A stretch of 64,000 nucleotides of DNA from Geosporobacter ferrireducens (GTDB taxonomy: Bacteria; Bacillota; Clostridia; Peptostreptococcales; Thermotaleaceae): positions 1,240,001 through 1,304,000 of the forward strand of contig NZ_CP017269.1 of the NCBI RefSeq assembly GCF_001750685.1, in the 5' to 3' direction. Shown one piece after another: positions 18,022 through 26,019 of this stretch (the first letter of the stretch is position 1; every line of letters begins with the position of its first letter). The position numbers and the translations under genes were made by a program. The notes below the pieces were generated by a model. It was not told the origin of the DNA. It did no database searches and was given only the letters and a program-made list of their open reading frames with translations.

Positions 18022-18339
18022 ATGTTAATCGTCAATACTGAATCAATACACGGAAAGCAAATCAGTGAGGTACTAGGTTTGGTGGAAGGCAGTACTGTAC
18101 AGTCAAAACACCTGGGCAAGGATTTAGCTGCAGGACTAAAAACTCTCGTTGGCGGCGAATTAAAAGGATACTCTGATATGCTTAATGATGCAAGGAGAAT
18201 GTCCACAGAAAGAATGATTGAAGAAGCCCGCAAGATGGGTGCCGATGCCATCGTCAATGTGCGGTATTCCTCTTCTGCAATCATGCAGGGCGCTGCAGAA
18301 ATATTGGTTTACGGCACAGCCGTGCGCTTGGCAAAATAA
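18022..18339 (+). CDS. YbjQ/UPF0145 family protein
   Basis: This is a 105-residue protein of the YbjQ (COG0393, putative heavy-metal-binding) family, recognised by EVLGLVEGSTVQSKH, DLAAGLKTLVGGELKGY, RMIEEARKMGADAIVNVRY and the C-terminal AAEILVYGTAVRL. Members form small oligomeric beta-rich assemblies; the function is not established. A perfect AAAGGAGG site lies before the ATG. It stands alone, with a terminator at 18341-18374. Confidence 0.9.
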   Translation: MLIVNTESIHGKQISEVLGLVEGSTVQSKHLGKDLAAGLKTLVGGELKGYSDMLNDARRMSTERMIEEARKMGADAIVNVRYSSSAIMQGAAEILVYGTAVRLAK

Positions 18340-18340
18340 T

Positions 18341-18374
18341 AAAAAATGTGAGTCCAACGGATTCACATTTTTTA
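18341..18374. terminator. Intrinsic terminator after the YbjQ-like gene
   Basis: AAAATGTGA and TCACATTTT frame a short loop with TCC/GGA closing pairs, flanked by A- and T-runs on both sides. It can act in both directions and may also serve the convergent beta-propeller gene. Confidence 0.75.
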
Positions 18375-18477
18375 TTTCAGTGAACTTTTTATAAATGACA
18401 TATTATAGATTAGATTGACGCCTATAGAGGCTTGCCTCCATCTGTATTACTTGTCAGAAACATTTGACCATAAATGT

Positions 18478-20481
18478 TTACAATGTTAAACTTCCCTTAA
18501 GTTTCAGTGTTTTTAAATCATGTGCCATAATCTTTTGGTTTGAAAGGGTATATAAGATATCTCCTATATAAAGAATGCGCTGTACATTCAGATCACTTTC
18601 ATACCAATGCTGGCCTGCCTTCATATAGTCCTCCGGTGTCAGATGGGTAATGCGATCTCTCAGGGATAATCCTTTTTCCATATCCAGCTGGTACACATAA
18701 GCACCTTGAAACGTAAACTCTCCCGAGCTCCAAGGGTCCTGCTGCACACGCTTATTTTCTATTACCGTCAAGGGGAAGGCCATTAGGTTTTTCTCTTTGG
18801 AAAACAACAACGCCTTATGATTCTGTAGCAGCGAAGATTCTGTACCGCGATCCCCGATAACCGTTTTGAATTTTTCTATAGGCTGGCTTACATCCCGTAC
18901 ATCAAATACGGCAACTTTCATACCTGCTTGCAGGGCTGCACCCTTTACTTCGATAACTTCTTTTCCAAAGCCAATAATATGATTCTCATCGTAAGGATGC
19001 AGATAATCACTATATCCTGGAATCTTTAAATAGCCCAGCATTTTTGGCTCTTTAGGCTCCTTTAAATCTAATACGAAAAAAGGGTCCGTCTCTCGGAATG
19101 TCACCATATATCCTTTATTCCCCATAAAGCGCATGGAATAGATTCGTTCCCCGGGAGCAATTCCTTCCAGACTCCCTACCGTTTTCATTTGCCCATCCAA
19201 AACATATACGTTATTTTTCGACGTGAATTCATCGCTGCGCCACATTTCACCTGTAGTCGTTGCAATTCTAAAGTGTTCCTCATATTCATCCATTGAAAAT
19301 TGGTTTAAAATCCGTCCCGGCACTTTCCCCTTCGCAGTATATCGGAATTCCCCATCCTTCAGCCCGAAGCAGTAAACTTCTGTGTTATGGCTGTAGCCCG
19401 GAAGAATTTTTCGAAAGCCTGCTGTGCCTTCCACTTGATTTTGCGGTTTATCCAACGATTGTTCAAATTCATACCGGTTAACTGCAATATAGAGATTTTC
19501 AGAAGAAGCATAAATATTCTCACCCTGACCTAAATAGGTATCTATATTTGCTTTTTCTTTAAAAGTTTTTAGATTCAATCCTAATAAAGTAATATAATTG
19601 GGTTCTACTGCATTAGGAAAATATCGAATGTCTTCAAAAGCAGCGGTCTTGATCTCTTCGCCCAACAAAGTGTCCTGGTAGCGAGGTGTAGGTACCTCCG
19701 ACTCCTTATTTTCCATGATATAATAGTGTATTGGATGGTTTGCTACTAGATAAAGGCTATCTTTGATTTTTCTTGATGACAGGTAATTCCCTTCCATTTT
19801 GATTTCCCGCTCTAACTTCACACCACTTCTATCCTTGATATCATAAACTTTGATATATACGGTACTTCCACCATAATACACAGGCATTGGTCTTATCTTT
19901 TGTACCGTACTGTCAACACTATCTTGAATCATCGGCTTTGGAATACCGATGGGCATAGGTGTATGTCCAATGAGAATTAAATAATCCTGGTCTAAGTACA
20001 TTTCTAAAGGCCTAAACTGTTCTTCTTTAAAAGAAACGCGACTGCTTACTTTCATTTTTTCCGGCTGCTGCGCATCAACGATTACAAGGCTGGCACCATT
20101 GATTTGATAGATGTACTTTCCGTCGGTCTTTACCAAATCCGCTTCATCAACACCCTGTACCTGTACATTGGTAGTAGAATAATCTCCCGCCGCGTCGTTC
20201 GCTACCGCAGCTTGTGCTTCTAATTCCACAGTAACAGACTCCATGCCGCGGCTTCCACCGTCCGCCGTTTTCATCATATTGCCGTACAACAAGCTTTCTC
20301 TCTCATAATAAGTCTTTAGCAGGCTTCTCAAATTTTCTTGACTGCCTACCCTCGGCAAAGCTTCCAGTTGCGTCGGCGGCTCTTCTGCTATGGAAACGAT
20401 CCTGTTATGTGTATAGCCATAAGCTACTAGAAGTGAAAATGCAAGTAGAATTAAAACCAACATCTGTCCCTTTTTTTTCAT
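18478..20481 (-). CDS. Secreted/membrane-anchored beta-propeller domain protein
   Basis: This 667-residue exported protein starts with a Lys-rich head and a hydrophobic segment of about 18 residues (MLVLILLAFSLLVAYGY), a signal anchor or signal peptide. The rest matches the beta-propeller (Beta_propel, PF09826-like) family: YIYQINGASLVIVDAQQPEKM, the ADLVKTDGKYIYQ blade and DYLILIG, with repeats ending in blades such as NVYVLDGQMKTVG. Function is unknown; an extracytoplasmic scaffold is likely. ATG 20481 is preferred over the GTG at 20490, which is too close to AAAGGA. It has no obvious operon partner. Confidence 0.82.
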   Translation of the reverse strand: MKKKGQMLVLILLAFSLLVAYGYTHNRIVSIAEEPPTQLEALPRVGSQENLRSLLKTYYERESLLYGNMMKTADGGSRGMESVTVELEAQAAVANDAAGDYSTTNVQVQGVDEADLVKTDGKYIYQINGASLVIVDAQQPEKMKVSSRVSFKEEQFRPLEMYLDQDYLILIGHTPMPIGIPKPMIQDSVDSTVQKIRPMPVYYGGSTVYIKVYDIKDRSGVKLEREIKMEGNYLSSRKIKDSLYLVANHPIHYYIMENKESEVPTPRYQDTLLGEEIKTAAFEDIRYFPNAVEPNYITLLGLNLKTFKEKANIDTYLGQGENIYASSENLYIAVNRYEFEQSLDKPQNQVEGTAGFRKILPGYSHNTEVYCFGLKDGEFRYTAKGKVPGRILNQFSMDEYEEHFRIATTTGEMWRSDEFTSKNNVYVLDGQMKTVGSLEGIAPGERIYSMRFMGNKGYMVTFRETDPFFVLDLKEPKEPKMLGYLKIPGYSDYLHPYDENHIIGFGKEVIEVKGAALQAGMKVAVFDVRDVSQPIEKFKTVIGDRGTESSLLQNHKALLFSKEKNLMAFPLTVIENKRVQQDPWSSGEFTFQGAYVYQLDMEKGLSLRDRITHLTPEDYMKAGQHWYESDLNVQRILYIGDILYTLSNQKIMAHDLKTLKLKGSLTL

Positions 20482-20551
20482 TCTCTTCACGTCCTTTGCA
20501 TATATTCTTTATCCTTAAGACGCAGGGAATTGTAAGTTTGTTCCAACTATT

Positions 20552-21073
20552 TCAAATAAATTTTTGTGCCATTAATATCCCGATAATAGTTTTTCCGTCC
20601 TGAACTTCACCGTCTTGTACTTTTTTCAGCAGATCTCCAAATAGCGTTTTATGAGAGGTTAAAATTTCATCTCCATCTAGATGAGGTTCTGCCGTCTGTT
20701 TAATTTTCCTCGCCAAATATATGTATATTTTTTCGTCATGAACGCCTCCGGAAGGATAAAACTCTGTCAGCAGCTGCCAATGCTCTGCCTCATATCCTGT
20801 TTCTTCCGCCAATTCTCTTTTTGCAGCCTCTAAGGGTTCCTCGCCCTCATCAATAAGCCCTGCCGGCAGTTCTACCAATTTTCCTCCGATAGGATATCGA
20901 TATTGCTCCACCATCAATAAGTGGTTTTCCTCATCTAATGCTACCACAGCTACCGCATTCCGATGTCTTACAGACTCCCGGTAGGTTTCTACTCCATTTT
21001 CCAATCGTACCCGATCCTTCTCCACCCGAATGATGACCCCTTTATAGACCTCTTGACTATCCAGTTTTTCCAT
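20552..21073 (-). CDS. nudF: NUDIX hydrolase, ADP-ribose pyrophosphatase type
   Basis: This 173-residue NUDIX enzyme probably hydrolyses ADP-ribose. The NUDIX box GX5EX7REUXEEXGU is complete in GLIDEGEEPLEAAKRELAEE followed by TGYEAE. The upstream VEQYRYPIGGKLVELPAG and downstream FYPSGGVHDEKIYIYLA are typical of the ADP-ribose pyrophosphatase clade. ATG 21073 has GGGAGA eight bases upstream; the GTG at 21079 is too close. It is transcribed in the same direction as the beta-propeller gene, about 70 bp upstream of it. Confidence 0.9.
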   Translation of the reverse strand: MEKLDSQEVYKGVIIRVEKDRVRLENGVETYRESVRHRNAVAVVALDEENHLLMVEQYRYPIGGKLVELPAGLIDEGEEPLEAAKRELAEETGYEAEHWQLLTEFYPSGGVHDEKIYIYLARKIKQTAEPHLDGDEILTSHKTLFGDLLKKVQDGEVQDGKTIIGILMAQKFI

Positions 21074-21189
21074 AAGCACATTCTCCCTTCTCCATGTATC
21101 ATACTTTTATCATTTATATTTTTTAGGTAATCCGGCAAACTTATACAAAGTATTCCCTTCTCCCCTTGATTATACCATATGAAATAAAA

Positions 21190-21216
21190 GCGGGCAGACA
21201 CAAGGCCTGCCCCTAC
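21190..21216. repeat. Dispersed 26-bp palindrome, family C copy 2
   Basis: This is the same 26-base element as 15921-15947, in the opposite orientation, in the gap between the NUDIX gene and arsC. Confidence 0.8.
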
Positions 21217-21254
21217 AACAAAATTCGTACTATAAAAAAGTGTTTCTATATACT

Positions 21255-21656
21255 TTATAATTCTCCTTTTTTAACTCTTTCAATTAAATCAATAACTTTA
21301 CCCTTAATCAAATCTCTTGTATTTCTAAAATCTTCAATCGGTCCCCCCGATGGATCTACAAGGCCCCAATCTTCTTCATGCTTGCAGGGTAAAAATGGAC
21401 AAACCACACCACACCCCATGGTGATCAATATATCTACCTCTTCTGGAATATCGGTTAAAAGCTTCGGATAATGTTCACCCATATCCACCCCTGCTTCTTC
21501 CATTACTTGAGCAGCCAATGGCTTTACCTCATGATACTCCTCTGTACCGGCTGAATACACCTCTAAAACATCTGAGCCTAGGTGCTTCGCCCAGCCCTCT
21601 GCCATTTGCGAACGGCAGGAGTTATGAATACATACAAATGCTACTTTCTTTTTCAT
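21255..21656 (-). CDS. arsC: Arsenate reductase, thioredoxin-coupled LMW-phosphatase type
   Basis: This 133-residue arsenate reductase reduces As(V) to As(III). The CX5R active-site loop is Cys9-IHNSC-Arg15. The C-terminal redox cysteines are Cys82, Cys86 and Cys91 in GCGVVCPFLPCKHEEDW. The Asp-Pro loop DPSGG follows at about 101. This is the Staphylococcus pI258/Bacillus type, regenerated by thioredoxin. It is preceded by remnants of an ArsR repressor (21689-21910), so its original control has been disrupted. AAGGAGG lies just upstream of the ATG. Confidence 0.95.
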   Translation of the reverse strand: MKKKVAFVCIHNSCRSQMAEGWAKHLGSDVLEVYSAGTEEYHEVKPLAAQVMEEAGVDMGEHYPKLLTDIPEEVDILITMGCGVVCPFLPCKHEEDWGLVDPSGGPIEDFRNTRDLIKGKVIDLIERVKKGEL

Positions 21657-21688
21657 GATAAAGCCTCCTTAAGATTCGATAAAATTTC

Positions 21689-21910
21689 TTAGTATTTCAT
21701 ACAATTATATTTTTCTTCTGAAACATCCTTTAAAAGTTCATTCGCCAATAACAATATAGTCTTTATTTTTTCATCCTTAATGCGATAATAGATAAATTTG
21801 CCATCCTGTCGTGCATCTACCAAATCACTTTCTCTCAAGCATTTTAGATGGTTCGATATTTTCGATTGACTAAAATCCGTATATTCAATGATTTCTGTAA
21901 CAGAACAGGT
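21689..21910 (-). pseudogene. Truncated ArsR-family repressor
   Basis: The minus strand encodes about 73 codons of an ArsR helix-turn-helix protein: CSVTEIIEYTDFSQSKISNH is followed by LKCLRESDLVDARQDGKFIYYR and a normal C-terminus. The N-terminal third is missing. An in-frame TAA lies directly before the first homologous codon and there is no start. The fragment abuts unrelated sequence at about 21911. It once probably regulated arsC, 32 bp downstream. Confidence 0.8.
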
Positions 21911-22014
21911 TTATTGTGGGAAGTGAATGGGAGGAGGAAGGCAACAGTGCATAAAAAAATCATCTCTTGATTTTTATTATATCATGATATATTGATGTAT
22001 AAATAAGTCTTGTG

Positions 22015-22299
22015 TTAAATGTATGTTAATTCTTCCGGTCCTACTGTAAAATATATGGGACAGCCACAGCTCGGTAGATAATAGCCTACAGTCTCATCAT
22101 AATTCCCTAATATAGTCTGAATCTTTTTCTGCTGAATGAGTTCAATTACTTCATTCGGTCTTGGTCCGTATCCAACCAGATCCCCTAGACAATATACATT
22201 CTGAAAATCTATGTTTTTATCCCCCATATCTGATAGGACAGCTTTTAAAGCCTCAATATTTCCGTGAATATCTGAAATAAATGCCAATTTTTTTCCCAT
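22015..22299 (-). pseudogene. Truncated calcineurin-like phosphoesterase (YfcE/ApaH-like)
   Basis: The 94-residue frame starts GKKLAFISDIHGNIEALKAV and continues with YCLGDLVGYGPRPNEV and ILGNYDETVGYYLPSCGC. These are the first half of a metallophosphatase domain, with the DxH, GDxxGxGP and GN(Y)D motifs. Full family members are about 230-250 residues, and here the His-containing C-terminal half is absent. The ATG at 22299 has GGAGAG six bases upstream. Its downstream end faces the broken arsR. A deletion or rearrangement joining two truncated genes is likely. Confidence 0.72.
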
Positions 22300-22463
22300 A
22301 AGTATCTCTCCATTTTCTACGGTTGAAATGATTTTTCTCACCTATTTATCTTATATCATATTGATTTCTAATTATTCAAAAAAACAGAGAGATAACCTAC
22401 ATATCCCTCCGTCTTTATTGTAAATGATTCATTATGCATTTGCCGCACTTTATGTCTCAAATA

Positions 22464-23459
22464 CTATAACTGCATATTTAATAAGATTTGATATAGATAT
22501 CCGAAGAATATGCCTCCCAGATAAACAAAGCCTACATAGAACAATATGGCTTTTTTCTTCAGAATCGTAGACATACCTGCGATTACTGGAACCCCTGTTG
22601 CTTTTCCCGTAATTAAAAATGCCAGGATTGCACCTTCTCCTGCTCCAGAACTCATAAAGGACTTCATAATCGGCAGTGAAGCTGAACCAGATACATAAAG
22701 CGGCAATCCAATGGTTGCACCTAGTGGAATGGAATAACTTTTATCTTGACTAAAAAGTGCCAAAATCCATTCTTTTGGGATCATCATCTCAACAATTCTT
22801 CCTACTGCAATAAATACTACAAAAGCAAATAGAATTTTTTTAATGCCTGTGTTATAAAACTCTTTTATGAATTCATGAATCTTGTATTTTTCAACAAAAC
22901 CTTGCCTTTTTTCAATAACTGCTTCTTTCTTGGAATAGCATGTAGTAGTTTCTAATAAATCTATGACCCCTTCACTTTCATCCTGAGAACAGCAGCTTTG
23001 TTCTACCTCTTTATTTAGTCTGAACTGACCTTTAAAAAAGTTGGTTTTCATATCCAGCAGATGGGCTATAAAGCCTGCCAATAAACCTAATGCAATGGAA
23101 GATATTAAAACCATGGTTGCAAATCTAGTACCAAAGAAACTGGTTTGAAACATAAATTCCGATGGGCTTGTTAATGGTGATGACACCAGGAAAGCCATTA
23201 CAGCTCCCCATGGCATAGAAGAGATAAACATGGACAACAGCACTGCCATGGTCCCACAGGCACAGAGAGGTGTGAGGGCACCAAAAGCTACAGAACCGGG
23301 TACGGATAACACAGTGTTCTTCTCTAAATACTTTTTTAGCTTCATGGAATCAACGTACACATTAATACTCACAGCCATCAATATACCGATGAATAGGATA
23401 TGCCAGTCTGCTTTCAAAAAATCGATTACGGTGAAAATTACATCTTGAATCATACGCAT
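22464..23459 (-). CDS. Permease, COG0701/DUF318 family (ArsP-like)
   Basis: This 331-residue integral membrane protein of the COG0701 permease family has about eight hydrophobic segments in two halves. The first half carries PLCACGTMAVLLSMF with Cys66 and Cys68; the second carries PLYVSGSASLPIM and GAILAFLITGKATGVP. A central cytoplasmic loop contains a CC pair near 155. Relatives include ArsP methylarsenite exporters and arsenic-linked permeases of unknown substrate. It carries the same operator as the marR gene upstream (23503-23515), so the two are probably co-regulated. Confidence 0.85.
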   Translation of the reverse strand: MRMIQDVIFTVIDFLKADWHILFIGILMAVSINVYVDSMKLKKYLEKNTVLSVPGSVAFGALTPLCACGTMAVLLSMFISSMPWGAVMAFLVSSPLTSPSEFMFQTSFFGTRFATMVLISSIALGLLAGFIAHLLDMKTNFFKGQFRLNKEVEQSCCSQDESEGVIDLLETTTCYSKKEAVIEKRQGFVEKYKIHEFIKEFYNTGIKKILFAFVVFIAVGRIVEMMIPKEWILALFSQDKSYSIPLGATIGLPLYVSGSASLPIMKSFMSSGAGEGAILAFLITGKATGVPVIAGMSTILKKKAILFYVGFVYLGGIFFGYLYQILLNMQL

Positions 23460-23502
23460 AATAATACATTCTCCTTTTCTTATATTTTGTATGATACATA
23501 AT

Positions 23503-23515
23503 TTGTATTATACAA
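23503..23515. promoter_or_regulatory. Palindromic operator TTGTATTATACAA before the permease
   Basis: The 13-base palindrome TTGTATTATACAA lies 44 bases upstream of the permease start. The identical 13-mer occurs at 24060-24072 upstream of the MarR gene. A degenerate copy, TTGTATGATACAT, lies close by at 23487. It is a good candidate binding site for the adjacent MarR protein. Confidence 0.7.
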
Positions 23516-23531
23516 CTTTTCTATAAAATTT

Positions 23532-24035
23532 TTAACAGCAGTTTGGATTTGCTTTATCAAAGGCATTCAGTAATAAAAAAACAGCATTTAATACATTTTC
23601 TACCTGGCCTTCTGGAAGGTTTTGAATAATGTTTTTATAATATTTTCGAATACTTTGGTTTAACTGCAGCGCCACATCTTTTCCTTTTTCTGTTAGCTCT
23701 AAAACAACAATTCTTCTATCTTCTTCCTGCCGTTCTCTTGAGATCATTTGATCCCTGACAAGTTTATCAATTACCCTTGTCATCGTACTGGTATCGAGAT
23801 TCATTTTATGACTGATTTCATTCATCGTCAGTCTTTCTACTTTCAACAGCTCCAAAAGACAGTAGCATTGGGTTGAGGTTACACCAAAAATCTTTATTTG
23901 ATCTCTTTCGATCAATTGAAAAACTCTCACTAATCGCTGAATCATGTCCCCCACTTCTTCTACACAACAATCTTCGTTATGTATATCCAATGTTTGTAGA
24001 ACTTTAAATTGATCCTTCATTTCTTTTTGATCCAT
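23532..24035 (-). CDS. MarR-family regulator with terminal cysteine pairs
   Basis: This 167-residue winged-helix MarR protein has the recognition region TMNEISHKMNLDTSTMTRVIDKLV and the wing ISRERQEEDRRIVVLELT. Unusually it has Cys-Cys at 23-24, Cys57 and Cys59 in TQCYCLLELL, and ends in Cys166-Cys167. These could form a thiophilic metalloid or redox sensor. It lies between two COG0701 permeases. The palindrome TTGTATTATACAA occurs before this gene and before the downstream permease, so autorepression plus permease control is likely. AAAGGAGG precedes the ATG. The ligand is inference. Confidence 0.88.
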   Translation of the reverse strand: MDQKEMKDQFKVLQTLDIHNEDCCVEEVGDMIQRLVRVFQLIERDQIKIFGVTSTQCYCLLELLKVERLTMNEISHKMNLDTSTMTRVIDKLVRDQMISRERQEEDRRIVVLELTEKGKDVALQLNQSIRKYYKNIIQNLPEGQVENVLNAVFLLLNAFDKANPNCC

Positions 24036-24059
24036 TCTTACTGCCTCCTTTCCTTTTAA

Positions 24060-24072
24060 TTGTATTATACAA
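24060..24072. promoter_or_regulatory. Palindromic operator TTGTATTATACAA before marR
   Basis: This is the identical 13-mer to the site at 23503-23515, 24 bases before the marR start codon. It is followed by the related half-site ATTGTATTGTCAAT. The repeated site supports autoregulation. Confidence 0.7.
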
Positions 24073-24154
24073 TTATTGTATTGTCAATTTATATTTATGT
24101 TGATATCATTCAAAAAATCTGATGGATACATACATCAAATCCTATAAAAAGTAA

Positions 24155-24180
24155 CGGGCAGACACAAGGCCTGCCCCTAC
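24155..24180. repeat. Dispersed 26-bp palindrome, family C copy 3
   Basis: This is an exact 26-base match (either orientation) to 15921-15947 and 21190-21216. It lies between marR and the second permease gene. Confidence 0.8.
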
Positions 24181-24233
24181 AATAATGATTACAAAATGAA
24201 GGACGATAAGATAAGCTCAGATCGACATGAACA

Positions 24234-25403
24234 TTAGAACAATGTTCCATATACTACTCCTGCAAGGGTAGCCATTATTACGACTAAACACACAAATACA
24301 ACGGTTTTCTTTGTTCCCATCACCTGACGGATTACCAGCATATTGGGTAAGGATAATGCCGGTCCTGCCAGCAACAGTGCCAGTGCTGGTCCTTTCCCCA
24401 TGCCCGATCCGATAAGACCTTGTAAAATCGGTACCTCCGTTAGTGTCGCAAAGTACATGAATGCGCCTGCAACCGATGCAAATAAGTTGGCTCCGATGGA
24501 ATTGCCGCCTACCAGTCGTTCCACCCATGCTGAGGGGATTAATCCTTCGTGTCCAGGTCTTCCAAGTAAAACTCCGGCAACCAGCACGCCGAAGAACAAA
24601 AGAGGTAAGATTTGCTTTGCAAATCCCCAAGTAGAACTAAACCACTCATCTCTTTCTTCTTTATTAAACCACTTAACAGATGCGTATAATACCACCGCTA
24701 AGAATCCTGCTGCTAAGATCCACTTCATGCTAAAGATAGTTGCCCATAATCCAGTTGCCTGCATCGGTCTTCCCCAGTTTGCAAACACCAGAACCCCTAC
24801 CATAGAAAAGAAGTATATACCGGTTTTCCATAGAGGTTTATCCTCTTGACTCTCATGGGCAAACATACTGGCGTCTTTATTCATATTCTCTTTTTCTTCT
24901 TTTAAGAATATTAAATGCATCAGATAACCAATCACCACGCTGAATACCACTGCGCCAAGAGCTCTAGCGATTCCTAACTCAGGACCCAATACTCTGGCTG
25001 TAATCACAATCGCCAATATGTTGATGGCTGGACCAGAGTAAAGAAAAGCAGTTGCAGGCCCTAACCCAGCGCCTTTTTTATAGATTCCTGCAAATAAGGG
25101 CAGTATGGTACAAGAACACACTGCTAAAATCGTCCCTGATACAGCAGCTACCGAATAGGCTACCCATTTTTTTGCTGTTGGGCCAAAATATTTGATCACT
25201 GCATCCTGTGAAATAAACACGGCTACCGCTCCGGCAATAAAAAATGCTGGCACCAGACAAAGCAATACATGCTCTCTCGCATAATCATTTAACATGGCAA
25301 AAGATTCTATAATCGCACCTTGAAATCTTAAGCTGTTTACTGGCATAAAATATGCAGTCAAAAATACGCCTAGAATGATCCAAAACTTCTTCCATTCACT
25401 CAT
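24234..25403 (-). CDS. Permease, COG0701/DUF318 family (ArsP-like), second gene
   Basis: This 389-residue permease with about ten membrane segments carries both COG0701 signatures: AVCSCTILPLFAGIYKKGAG (Cys96, Cys98) and YSGPAINI in the first half, and TLTEVPILQGLIGSGMGKGP with LLAGPALSLPN in the second. Methylarsenite exporters (ArsP) belong here. The ATG at 25403 follows GGGAGGT by six bases; a longer start six codons upstream lacks spacing. A perfect palindrome (25421-25456) lies just upstream. With two arsA genes nearby and no ArsB or ACR3, this is the best membrane partner candidate, by position only. Confidence 0.87.
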   Translation of the reverse strand: MSEWKKFWIILGVFLTAYFMPVNSLRFQGAIIESFAMLNDYAREHVLLCLVPAFFIAGAVAVFISQDAVIKYFGPTAKKWVAYSVAAVSGTILAVCSCTILPLFAGIYKKGAGLGPATAFLYSGPAINILAIVITARVLGPELGIARALGAVVFSVVIGYLMHLIFLKEEKENMNKDASMFAHESQEDKPLWKTGIYFFSMVGVLVFANWGRPMQATGLWATIFSMKWILAAGFLAVVLYASVKWFNKEERDEWFSSTWGFAKQILPLLFFGVLVAGVLLGRPGHEGLIPSAWVERLVGGNSIGANLFASVAGAFMYFATLTEVPILQGLIGSGMGKGPALALLLAGPALSLPNMLVIRQVMGTKKTVVFVCLVVIMATLAGVVYGTLF

Positions 25404-25420
25404 GTTAATACCTCCCATCA

Positions 25421-25456
25421 TTATAAGTATATAAATATATTATTATATACTTATAA
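25421..25456. promoter_or_regulatory. Perfect 14-bp inverted repeat operator upstream of the arsP-like gene
   Basis: TTATAAGTATATAA pairs with TTATATACTTATAA across an eight-base spacer, 18 bases before the permease start codon. The AT-rich ATA...TAT symmetry fits an ArsR/SmtB-type operator. The binding protein is inferred, not shown. Confidence 0.65.
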
Positions 25457-25513
25457 TATGGTTTTTCTCAGATTCTGTCAACGCCTATATGCTGTACACA
25501 ATTAAAAGTATAA

Positions 25514-25590
25514 AAAGAGCGTCTACGACGCTTTCGCAGTCTGGGCACCCTCCTTAGTACGGCAGGGGATTTCATCCCCTACAACCCCTA
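25514..25590. repeat. Dispersed repeat family D, copy 1
   Basis: The segment beginning TAAAAAGAGCGTC and ending in GGCAGGGGATTTCATCCCCT resembles 31964-32040, including the internal imperfect hairpin around GACGCTTTCGCAGTC. The terminal AGGGGATTTCATCCCCT is itself a palindrome. It is non-coding. Confidence 0.65.
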
Positions 25591-25630
25591 TTTTTTATAT
25601 AATAGAAAAGTAGAACTTTCCTACCTTATA

Positions 25631-25660
25631 TAAAAAAAGCCCAGTATTCTACCTGAGCTT
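25631..25660 (-). terminator. Intrinsic terminator of the arsR-arsD-arsA operon
   Basis: On the minus strand AGCTCAG pairs with CTGGGCT around an eight-base loop and is followed by seven Ts. It lies directly after the last gene (25671), separating the ars operon from the permease gene. Confidence 0.75.
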
Positions 25661-25670
25661 TTAACCAATT

Positions 25671-25994
25671 CTATCGTGTTTTTAAATTTTCAATAATTTT
25701 TGTAATATCTACATTCCCTTCAGATATAATTTCTTCTCCAAAAGCAACGATTGGTACTTGTGCAGCACCCCCGCTGACTTGTTTAAATACTTCCGGATAT
25801 TTGCTAAGGGCTGGTGAGAATATATCAATAAATTTCATGGAGGCAACCCGATCCAGTAAGCCTTCCTGCTTGATCGCATTTTTCAAATCTTGGATATCAT
25901 CCATAATTGTTCTAGTTGGTCCACAACTGTCAGATGGCCCTCAACCACAGCCTGCTGGTTTCACCGCAAAAATATTCATTTCCACTTTGCTCAT
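25671..25994 (-). CDS. ArsD-like candidate selenoprotein (in-frame UGA at residue 18)
   Basis: From the ATG at 25994, which follows GGAGGG by seven bases, the frame reads MSKVEMNIFAVKPAGCG, then TGA (25943-25941), then GPSDSCGPTRTIMDDIQDLK, to a TAA at 25671. The total is 107 codons, the same length as ArsD. The motif Cys16-Gly-Sec18-GPSDS-Cys24-GP resembles the ArsD CCSTGICGPS metal site. After the UGA, AGUUG/CAACU pairs around the loop UGGAC, 18-22 bases downstream, as expected of a bacterial SECIS. It lies 25 bp after arsA. I infer a thioredoxin-fold arsenic or redox partner of ArsA. Without recoding only an unsupported 77-residue C-terminal piece remains. Confidence 0.78.
25911..25934 (-). 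promoter_or_regulatory. Candidate bSECIS element in the arsA-linked gene
   Basis: Seven to thirty bases after the UGA, TCT/AGA and AGTTG/CAACT pair with a three-base GAC bulge, leaving the loop TGGAC. The loop guanines fall 19-20 bases downstream of UGA, within the usual bacterial window of about 16-37. Confidence 0.6.
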
Positions 25995-26019
25995 TTTATT
26001 TCCCTCCATTAGGTATTAT

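Noticed and set aside
21689..21910. Reading the broken arsR as another selenoprotein
   Set aside because: The stop next to the homologous frame is TAA, not TGA, and no SECIS-like stem follows. It is a truncation.
22015..22017. Recoded stop at the end of the phosphoesterase fragment
   Set aside because: The codon is TAA, and the sequence beyond does not continue the phosphoesterase fold.
24217..24630. 137-residue minus-strand frame overlapping the second permease
   Set aside because: It is an out-of-frame shadow of the conserved permease at 24234-25403, with no family pattern.
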